Origin: Zea mays
Lineage: Eukaryota > Streptophyta > Magnoliopsida > Poales > Poaceae
Length of the DNA stretch: 64,000 nt
NCBI RefSeq assembly: GCF_902167145.1
Contig: NC_050101.1
Location: 116,093,789 to 116,157,788, forward strand
Direction of reading: 5' to 3'
Both the position numbers and the translations under genes were made by a program. Of the stretch, positions 56,002 through 64,000 are shown one piece after another (within the stretch, counting starts at the first letter, position 1; every line of letters starts with the position of its first letter). Under the pieces are notes generated by a model, which was given only the letters and a program-made list of their open reading frames with translations, was not told the DNA's origin and ran no database searches.

Positions 56002-58437
56002 GGTTTATGCATCCGGGGGCTCAAGTTGGATTATTGATAGCGGATGCACAAACCACATGACAGGGGAGAAAAGAATGTTCTCCTCCTACGAGAAAAACGA
56101 AGATCCCCAACGAGCTATCACATTTGGAGATGAAAATTAGGGTTTGGTCAAAGGACTTGGTAAAATTGCTATATCACCTAACCATTCCATTTCCAATGTT
56201 TTTCTTGTAGATTTTTTAGATTACAATTTGCTTTCTGTTTCTCAATTATGTAAAATGGGCTACAACTGTCTTTTTACGGATATAGGTGTTACTGTCTTTA
56301 GAAGAAGTGATTATTCAGTAACATTTAAGGGAGTATTAGAGGGTCAGCTATACTTAGTTGATTTTAATAGAGCTGAACTCGATACTTGCTTAATTGCTAA
56401 GACTAATATGGGCTGGCTCTGGCATCGCCGACTAGCCCATGTTGGGATGAAGAATCTTCACAAGCTTCTAAAGGGAGAACACATTTTGGGACTAACAAAT
56501 GTTCATTTTGAGAAAGACAGGGTTTGTAGCGCATGTCAAGCAGGAAAGCAAGTTGGTACCCATCATCCACACAAGAACATCATGACGACCGACAGGCCGC
56601 TTGAGCTACTCCACATGGATTTATTCGGCCCGATAGCTTACATAACCAACGGTGTGAGTAAGTATTGTCTTGTAATTGTGGATGATTATTCTCGCTTCAC
56701 TTGGGTATTCTTTTTGCCGGAAAAATCACAAACCCAAGAGACTTTGAAGGGATTCTTGAGACGGGCTCAAAGTGAGTTCAGATTAAGAATCAAGAAGATA
56801 AGAAGCGATAACGGGACGGAGTTCAAGAACTCACAAATAGAAGGTTTTTTTGAGGATGAGGGCATCAAGCATGAGTTCTCTTCTCCCTACACACCTCAAC
56901 AAAATGGTGTAGTTGAGAGGAAGAATAGAACTCCACTGGACATGGCAAGGACCATGCTTGATGAGTAGAAGACTCCGGACCGGTTTTGGGCTGAGGCGAT
57001 TAACACCGCCTGCTACTCCATCAACTAGCTCTACCTACACTGAATCCTCAAGAAGACATTATACGAACTCCTCACCGGTAAAAAGCCCAATGTTTCATAT
57101 TTTAGAGTCTTTGGTAGCAAATGTTTTATTCTTATTAAAAGAGGTAGAAAATATAAATTTGCTCCTAAGACTGTAAAAGGCTTTTTACTTGGTTATGACT
57201 CAAACACAAAGGCATATAGAGTGTTCAACAAATCCACTGGATTAGTTGGGGTTTCTTGTGACATTGTGTTTGATGAGACTAATGGCTCCCAAGTGGAGCA
57301 AGTTGATCTTGATGAGCTAGATGATGAAGAGGCTCCGTGCGTCGTGCTAAGGAACATGTCCATAGAGGATGTGTGTCCTATGGAATCCGAAGAGCCCATT
57401 AAAGCACAAGATCAACCATCATCTTCCAATCAAGCATCTCTAACAACTCAAGATGAGGATCAGGCTCAAGACAATGAAAATGAAGATCAAGAGAATGAGC
57501 CACCTCAAGAGGAGGACAATGATCAAGGGGGAGATGACAATGATAAAGACAAGGAAGATGATCAAGAGATTCAGGGTCAAAGACCACCACACCCAAGAGT
57601 CCACCAAGCGATTCAAAGAGATCACCCCGTGAACTCAATTCTCGGTGATATTCATAAGGGGGTAACCACTCGATCTCGAGTCGCTCATTTTTGTGAACAT
57701 TACTCTTTTGTGTCCTCTACTGAGCCATACAGGGTGGAGGATGCACTAAGAGATTCAGATCTGGTGTTTGCAATGCAAGAGGAGCTCAACAACTTCACAA
57801 GGAACGAGGTATGGCATTTAGTTCCACGTCCTAACCAAAATGTTGTAGGAACCAAATGGGTATTCCGCAACAAGCAAGATGAGCATGGTGTGGTGATAAG
57901 GAACAAAGCTCGACTTGTTGCCAAAGGATATTCACAAGTCGAAGGTTTGGATTTTGGTGAAACTTATGCACCCGTAGCTAGGCTTGAGTCAATTCGTATA
58001 TTACTTGCCTATGCTACTCCCCATGGCTTTAAGCTGTACCAAATGGACGTGAAAAGTGCCTTCCTCAATGGACCAATCAAGAAAGAGGTCTATGTTGAGC
58101 AACCTCCCGACTTTGAAGATAGTGAGTACCCTAACCATGTGTATAAACTCTCAAAGGCGCTTTATGGGCTCAAGCAAGCCCCAAGAGCATTGTATGAATG
58201 CCTAAGAGATTTCCTTATCACTAATGGCTTCAAAGTCGGAAAAGCCGATCCTACACTCTTTACTAAAACTATTGCAAAAGATTTGTTTGTATGCCAAATT
58301 TATGTTGATGATATCATATTTGGGTCTACTAACAAATCAACTTGTGAAGAATTTAGTAGGATCATGATTCAGAAATTTGAGATGCCTATGATGGGGGAGT
58401 TGAAGTATTTCCTAGAAAGAAAGAAAGGGCTCACAAA
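56002..58437 (+). pseudogene. Pol remnant of element E (protease, integrase, part of RT)
   Basis: The frame opens [18 protein letters not shown], keeping the protease DSG. TAG near 56138 breaks it before GLVKGLGKI. Integrase is recognisable ([39 protein letters not shown]), with a TAG at 56966-56968 and further stops near 57026 and 57041. RT follows from 57221 with [12 protein letters not shown] and YVDDIIFGS. After GELKYFL the sequence jumps to 3' non-coding DNA. RNase H is absent. Confidence 0.88.
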
Positions 58438-59040
58438 GTCTCCATTTTTGGCGATTAATGCCAAAGGGGGAGAAATATTAAGCCCAAAGCAAAAGGACCG
58501 CACCACCAACCTTCAAAAATTTTCGAAATAATGATTTATGTTGGTCTCTTCAATTGGTATCTTATGATGAAAACTTTTAGTTAAGATATTTCAAATTGGT
58601 ATGATGATTTTCAATTGTTATATTTTCAAAACTAGTACCTAAGTATAAGTTCCAATTGATATCTATTAAAACCCTCTTGAAAACTAAGAGGAGAATTTCA
58701 TTCAGGGGGAGTTTTGTTTAAGTCAAAGAAAAATCATTTGAAACAGGGGAGAAAATTTCAAATCTTGAAAGTGCTTCACGAAATCTTATTCATATACCTT
58801 TGACTATTTGCAAAAAGACTTTGAAAAGATTTTCCAAAAGAATTTGCAAAAACAAAACAAGTGGTGCAAGCGTGGTCCAAAATGTTAAATAAAAGAAAGC
58901 AACCATGCATATCTAAGTAAAAGTATAAATTGGTTTAATTCTAAGCAACCTATGCACTTACATTATGCAAACTAGTTCAATTCTGTACTTATATATTTGC
59001 TTTGGTTTATGTTGGCATCAATCACCAAAAAGGGGGAGAT
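58438..59040 (+). other. 3' untranslated region of element E
   Basis: AT-rich with GGGGGAG tracts. It corresponds, in reverse, to 17093-17700 of element D, for example GGCGATTAATGCCAAAGGGG and GGTGCAAGCGTGGTCCAAAA. It ends in the polypurine tract at 59027-59040. Confidence 0.75.
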
Positions 59041-60222
59041 TTAAATGGAAATAGGTTTTAACCTTTTCCTATAAATGATTTTGGTGGTTGAATGCCCAAC
59101 ACAAATAATTGGACTAACTAGTTTGCTCTAGATTATATTCCACAGGTGCATAAAGGTTCAACACAAACCAATAAAAAGATCAAGTTAGGATTCAAAATAA
59201 AGGAGCAAAAGAAACCGAAGAGCACCCTGGTCTGGCGCACCGAACTGTCCGGTGCACCAGGGCCGTACAAGTCCAAACTCTTTACCTTCGGGTTTCAGAA
59301 GCGCCGCTCCGCTATAATTCACCGGACTGTCCGGTGTGCCACCGGACTGTCCGGTGCACCAGTGGAGCAACAGCTAGCCAGGGCAACGGTCGGCTGCAAC
59401 GGTCGCCTGCAACGCTACAGTGCGCGGACAGTCCGCGCAGAAGTCAGAGCAGCCGCAGAAGGCGCACCGGACAGTGAACAGTGCATGTCCGGTGCCCCTA
59501 GAAGACAAAGCTCCAACGGTCGATTCCGCCAGAACCCTAACAGTGGGTGACGTGGCTGGCACACCGGACAGTGTCCGGTGGCGCACCGAACTGTCCGGTG
59601 CGCCCATCGACAGCAGCCTGCCCCAACGATTGAATTGGTGGTTGGGAGCTATAAATACCCCCCAACCACCTCCACTCCAACTATCCAAGCATTCACTACT
59701 TGACATTCAATACAAGAGCAATAGACACCACTCCAAAGACACAATTCAAGTGATCGATCCGCTCAAAGTCTCCAAATCAACTCTAGCGCATTTAGACTTG
59801 TGAGAGGATCATTTGTCTTTCTTTGTTGCTCTTGTTTGCTTGGTTGGCTTTCTTATTCCTCATTCTTGTTCTCTAAGTGACTTGTAATCAAAGCAAGAGA
59901 CACCAAGTGTTTGGTGGTACTTGTGGGGTCTAAGTGACCCGTTTGATTAAGAAGAAAGCTCACTCGGTCTAAGTGACCGTTTGAGAGAGGGAAAGGGTTG
60001 AAAGAGACCCGGTCTTTGTGACCACCTCAACAGGGACTAGGTTCTTTGGAACTGAACCTCGGTAAAACAAATCACCGTGTCATCCGCTTTGCTTTCTTGG
60101 TTGATTTGTTTTCCCCTCTCTCCCGGACTCGAATTTTATTCTAACGCTAACCCCGGCTTGTTGTATGTTTAAAGTTGTAAATTTCAGTTTCCGCCTATCC
60201 ACCCCCCTCTAGGCGACTTTCA
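59041..60222 (+). repeat. 3' LTR of element E
   Basis: 1182 bp, from TTAAATGGAAATAGG (mutated TGAAAGGGAAATAGG) to GGCGACTTTCA. It diverges clearly from the 5' LTR, including a shorter U3, so E is an old copy. Confidence 0.88.
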
Positions 60223-60716
60223 GTCTGGTGTACCCCGGATTGGTCCGGTGCGCCAACCTACCTGGCGGCTAAGTCCAGGCCCCCATGGACCTAGTCCGGT
60301 GCACCACCGGACCGGTCCGCTGAGACCTAGACCAGCACGACTTAGGCTATTTTGAGCATCCTTCAAACTTTTTAGGCTGTTATTGGGCGTTTTCCTACGA
60401 CTTAGACAAACATAATTAGCATATAATCCAATTGACTAAGTGTGGGAAACTTACCTCTTTCACAGATTTTATCTAGGATTTGCAATATGGCTCAAACTAA
60501 GTCCTGGAAGCACTTTTCTCACAAAATTGAGTTAGACAACAAATAAAAGTGCTAGATACATAGTAATAGGCCTATGCAACTTATTCAAATACTCAAACCT
60601 AATGTTCTTACTATTTTACTCAAAGTTGCACTTTTGGCCTCAAGTTTAGCTCATTTTGTATCTAGGATCTAGCACTTTTGAATTAAGGCCAAAGCAACTG
60701 GAACACCACCACTAGT

Positions 60717-62391
60717 TGTCGGCGTTTCGAGACCGGGGGGTCCCTGGGCTGACGAGTGAAATGTCGCTGCGTGCCCCAGCCCAGATGGGTCGGCGCGAGG
60801 CCGAGCGCGATGGGGGGAGAAAGGTGGCCGGAGACGGGCGTGAGAGAGGTGGAAATCCCGCGGCCTTCGTGTTCGTCCCGCGCCCAGGTCGGGTGCGCTT
60901 GCAGTAGGGGGTTACAAGCGTCCACGCGGGAGAGGGAGCGAGCGGCCTCACCCGAGCGCCTGTCTCGTCCTCGTCCCCGCGCGGCCAACCCTCTGTAAGA
61001 GGGCCCTGGTCCTTCCTTTTATAGGCGTAAGGAGAGGATCCAAGTGTACAACGGGGGGTGTAGCAGAGTGCTACGTGTCTAGCGGAGGGGAGCTAGCGCC
61101 CTAAGTACATGCCATCGTGGCAGCCGGAGAGGTTTTGGCACCCGGTTCGTGTGATGTCATGGCCGTCGGAGGAGCGCCGGAGCCTGGCGGAAGGAAAGCT
61201 GTCGGGGCTGTCGAGTCCCTGCTGACGTCCTCTTGCTTCCGTAAGGGGGCGAAGAGCTGCCGTCGTCAGGGAGTGTCCGGGGCGCCATCATTGCCTATCT
61301 GGCAGAGCGAGCCAGATGGGACGCCGGTCTTGTTCCCCGTAGCCTGAGTCAGCTTGGGGTAGGGTAATGATGGCGCCTCCTGTTGACGTGGTCGGCCCGC
61401 GCCCTAGGTTGGGCGATGTGGAGGCTCCTCCGAGGTCGAGGTCGAGTCTGTCTTCCGTGGCCGTGGTCGAGTCCGAGCCTCTGGGTTGGGCGAGGCGGAG
61501 ACTGTCGGCTGAGGCCAGGGCTGAGTCCGAGCCCTGGGGTCGGGCGAAGCGGAGTTCGTCGTCTTCTGGGGCTGAGCCCAAGTCCGAGCCCTGGGTCGGG
61601 CGGAGCGGAGTTCGCCGTCTTCGGGGGCTGAGCCCAAGTCCGAGCCCTGGGTCGGGCGGAGCGGAGTTCGCCATCTTCAGGGGCTTAGCCCGAGTCCGAG
61701 CCCTGGGTTGGGCGGAGCGGAGTTCGCCGTCTTCAGGGGCTGAGCCCAAGTCCGAGCCCTAGGTCGGGCGGAGCGGAGTTCGCCATCTTCCGGGGCTTAG
61801 CCCGAGTCCGAGCTCTGGGTCGGGCGGAGCGGAGTTCGCCGTCTTCTGGGGCTTAGCCCGAGTCCGAGCCCTGGGTCGGGCGAAGCGGAGCTTCCTATGG
61901 TGCCTGAGGCCGGGCCTGACTGCATGTCAGCCTCACTCTGTCAAGTGGCACTGCAGTCGGTACGGCGCAGGCGGCGCTGTCCTTCTGTCAGGCCGGTTAT
62001 TGGAGCGGCGAAGTGACTGCGGTCACTTCGGCTCTGCCCACTGAAGGGTGCGCGTCAGGATAAAGGTGTCAGGCCACCTTTGCATTAAATGCTCCTGCGA
62101 TTTGGTCGGTTGGCACGGCGATTTGGTCAGGGTTGCTTCTTGGTGAAGACAGGGCCTCGGGCGAGCCGGAAATATGTTCGTCACTGGAGGGGGCCCTCGG
62201 GCGAGACGGAGATCCTCCGGGGTCGGCTGCCCTTGTCCGAGGCCAGGCTCGGGCGAGGCGTGATCGAGTCTCTCAAATGGACCGATCCCTGACTTAGTCG
62301 CACCCATCAGGCCTTTGCAGCTTTGTGCTGATGGGGGTTACCAGCTGAGAATTAGGAGTCTTGAGGGTACCCCTAATTATGGTCCCCGACA
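60717..62391 (-). repeat. 3' LTR of element F
   Basis: 1675 bp, with tandem units of about 55-57 bp (GGAGTTCGCC followed by CCGAGCCCTGGGTCGGGCGG) from about 61490 to 61890. It is homologous to but diverged from the LTRs of G. Confidence 0.9.
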
Positions 62392-63129
62392 GTAGCCCCC
62401 GAGCCTCGAAGGGAGTGTTAGCACTCGCTTGGAGGCTTTTGTCGCACTTTTTTGCAAGGGGACCAGCCTTTCTCGGTTGCGTTTTGTTCCGGTGGGTGCG
62501 CGCGAGCGCACCCGCCGGGTGTAGCCCCCGAGGCCTCGGAGGAGTGGTTTGACTCCTCCGAGGTCTTAATGCCTCGCGTAATGCTTCGGCTGGTCTGGTC
62601 GTTCCCTCATGCGAGCTGGCCGTAGCCCGGGTGCACGGTCCGGTTCCAAGTTCTCGGGCTGGTATGTTGACGCTGTCAATGGTTTGGCCGGAGCCGGGTT
62701 TGCGAGAGCAGCCCCCGAGCCTCTGCACAGGGCGAGAGGACGATCAGGGACAAACTCGACTTTTTTACATACGCCCCTGCGTCGCCTTTCCGCAAGGAGG
62801 AGGGGGGAAAGCGCCATGTTGCCCTCGGTGGGCGCCGAACATGGTGTCTCCGGTGAGCTGCTGGCGGGTAATCCGAGCGGACGTCCGTGCCCCATTTGCT
62901 AGGGGTCGGCTAGAGGCCCAGAGGCGCGCCCAAAAGTACCTGCGGGTGATCTGCCGGACCCGATCCCCTGTCGACGGGGTCCGAGGGCTCGATGCCTCCC
63001 TCTGATGGGATTCCGTTACAAGATCGTTCCCGATGGTCTCGGAAATGTCCTAGGGTACCTCGGGAGCGCAGCCCGAGCCTTGGTTATGTATCGAACGTAC
63101 CCATGGTCATCCCTCGCTCTGTGTCTGAG

Positions 63130-63340
63130 GCGGCTGTGAACCCTTCGAGGGCCAGCCTTCGAACCCCTGATCAGTAGTGGGCGCGGAGCCCGAGTAGCCT
63201 GAGGCGGTCGTTGAACCCTTCTGAGGGGCCGGCCTTCGAACCTCTGACCAGTAGTGGGTGTGGAGCCCACGCGCTCTGAGGCGGCTGTTGAACCCCTCCG
63301 AGGGGCCAGCCTTCGAACCTCTGATCAGTAGGGAGGCTCG
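63130..63340. repeat. Tandem repeat of about 77 bp in the 3' region of element F
   Basis: Units marked by CCTTCGAACC at about 63156, 63233 and 63310, homologous to the array at 39588-39800 in G. Confidence 0.8.
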
Positions 63341-63677
63341 GAGCCTGGTTCCTTCACGGGGAAGGATCCTTTTCGGGGTATCCCCTTTCCCGGTCCCTGT
63401 TGTAAGAGAGAGAAAGAGGAAAAGGAAAAGGGTACGAAATTGAACGACGTGGCGTACCTTTTTTGACGCGGTCATTATGGCGAAGGCGAAACGTCGCTCG
63501 CTTCCCCCGCCAGAGGCGCCGCCTTTCCCGCCGCGGAGTTAATGCGATAGGGCGTGCGGTTCACGAGGCAGCCGTTGCGCGTGTGCGAGCCGTTCGAGGA
63601 ACGACCGTTTTGCCTTGGGTTTTTTGAATCCCGCGGCGGGTCCGGACGAAACGTTGAATGGGTCTCGTCTTGGCCTT

Positions 63678-63683
63678 TATATA
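63678..63683 (+). promoter_or_regulatory. Candidate TATA box of the antisense gene in element F
   Basis: TATATA in GGCCTTTATATACTCGG, in GC-rich surroundings, about 140 bp before the ATG at 63820 and on the strand opposite gag-pol. The ORF it precedes looks genuinely protein-coding. Confidence 0.55.
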
Positions 63684-63819
63684 CTCGGAGGAGGGTCTGG
63701 CGACGGTTCTTTGCTCCGCTTCTCGCCTCCCCCTTAGGTTTTCGCAACCCAAGAGGTTTAGCCAGAGAAAAGGAAACCGCTTCCCCAGTTCTTTCCGCCG
63801 CCACCCCTTTTGCTCGGTG

Positions 63820-64000
63820 ATGGCCGACCGGGTGACCATCATCCCGCCGCGCGATCCGTGGCCTTTCTCCATGGTCAAGGCGGGTGATCTGGAGGATCTT
63901 GTTGCTGAGGGTTTCCTTCGCCCTCTCTCTGATGAGAGGCGGCCGGAGTGGATTCCCCCTGCGAGCGGAGCCGCTCCGTCCCCGCCGCCGGGGTACGTCA
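63820..64000 (+). CDS. Antisense ORF of element F, 'putative gypsy type transposon' (Transposase_28-like) N-terminus, partial
   Basis: Sixty codons are open from ATG at 63820 to the window edge. The start MADRVTIIPPRDPWPF is followed by AGDLEDLVAEGFLRPLSDE, RPEWIPP and PPPGYV. The pattern of an LxxLVxxGLLRPL helix, then RPEWI and PPPGYV, is that of the plant family annotated as 'putative gypsy type transposon' (PF04195), whose function is unknown. It lies between the LTR and the 3' end of pol on the opposite strand, behind its own TATA-like box. The protein is not an integrase or transposase by any motif visible here. The 3' end is outside the window. Confidence 0.72.
   Translation, partial: MADRVTIIPPRDPWPFSMVKAGDLEDLVAEGFLRPLSDERRPEWIPPASGAAPSPPPGYV

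Larger units (their letters stand above)
54302..60222 (+). mobile_element. Element E: internally deleted Ji/Opie-type Sirevirus
   Basis: LTRs at 54302-55595 and 59041-60222 with the perfect duplication GTCTG at 54297-54301 and 60223-60227. The region after the 5' LTR jumps straight into the middle of gag, so the primer site and the first half of gag are missing. Pol loses the end of RT and all of RNase H near 58420. The polypurine tract AAAAAGGGGGAGAT (59027-59040) is kept, and the 3' LTR start is mutated to TTAAATGG. It is non-autonomous and, lacking a primer site, not mobile by itself. Confidence 0.92.
53291..60716 (-). mobile_element. Element H: Sirevirus-type LTR, split by E and cut by F
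   Basis: It begins TGAGAGCACCTAGAG at 53291, the layout of a minus-oriented Sirevirus LTR end (compare TGAAAGTCGCCTAGAG in D). A minus-strand TATA (CTATAAATGG) is at about 53967-53977, followed by U3 with CACCGGAC/GTCCGGTG motifs. The LTR runs 53291-54301, is interrupted by element E, resumes at 60228 and continues to 60716, where element F starts. About 1.5 kb is visible. The end and any internal region lie beyond F, outside the window. It could be a giepum-like family. Confidence 0.65.
60717..64000 (-). mobile_element. Element F: second Tat-type gypsy element, partial (3' LTR and 3' internal region)
   Basis: A TGTCGGCG start at 60717 follows CTAGT, the expected left target duplication. The LTR ends CCCCGACA at 62391. 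The polypurine tract and 3' region match element G for about 1.2 kb (to about 63600, corresponding to 40060 in G) and then diverge. The gag-pol side lies beyond the window. It is the same orientation and superfamily as G but a clearly different copy. Confidence 0.9.

Overview
The window is nuclear DNA from a grass, almost certainly maize or a very close relative. The evidence is one intron-containing plant gene surrounded by nested transposons of families typical of maize: En/Spm-type CACTA elements with CTTTGCCGAGTG subterminal repeats, Opie/Ji-type Sirevirus (copia) elements, and large GC-rich Tat-type gypsy elements. I saw no bacterial features, tRNA, rRNA or CRISPR array.

Layout. 1-321 is a decayed LTR end. 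2131-4851 holds the only host gene, a six-exon GARP/G2-like (SHLQMYR-type) transcription factor on the + strand, with a TATA box upstream and a partial tandem copy of its last codons just after the stop. 4852-6272 is intergenic DNA with a tandem and fold-back repeat. 6273-52546 is one CACTA transposon (A, minus strand) inflated from about 8.4 kb by nested insertions. A second CACTA element of the same family (B, 12691-36504, plus strand, target duplication ACG) lies inside A. Inside B is a very long solo-LTR-like element (C, 14439-29573, target duplication GTGCC). Inside C is a Sirevirus (D, 15862-25055, minus, target duplication CCGTC). A young gypsy element (G, 37282-51357, minus, target duplication TATAG) also sits in A, and a 405-bp Ac/Ds-like element (40788-41192) sits inside G. 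52547-53290 is the far flank of A. From 53291 another Sirevirus LTR (H) is split by a deleted Sirevirus (E, 54302-60222, plus, target duplication GTCTG) and by a second gypsy element (F) that starts at 60717 and leaves the window.

How the parts work. Both CACTA copies carry the usual two-gene set: a large TnpD/TNP2-like transposase and a smaller TnpA/Ptta-like protein that probably binds the subterminal repeats. Both sets are broken by stops. In both copies the 5' subterminal region is a palindrome of roughly 0.9 kb or more. D has a nearly intact gag-pol. G has gag-pol interrupted by only two TAG codons, and its LTRs differ by seven transitions plus one 57-bp repeat unit. G and F also carry, next to the 3' LTR and on the strand opposite gag-pol, a TATA box followed by an ORF. 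In F this ORF looks like the 'putative gypsy type transposon' family.

Most interesting points: the CACTA palindrome; insertion of one CACTA into its own relative in inverted orientation; the antisense gene of the gypsy elements, interrupted in G by the Ds-like element; and repeated CAG-to-TAG decay across unrelated elements, as expected for methylated CHG cytosines. All family names come from motif recognition, not database search.
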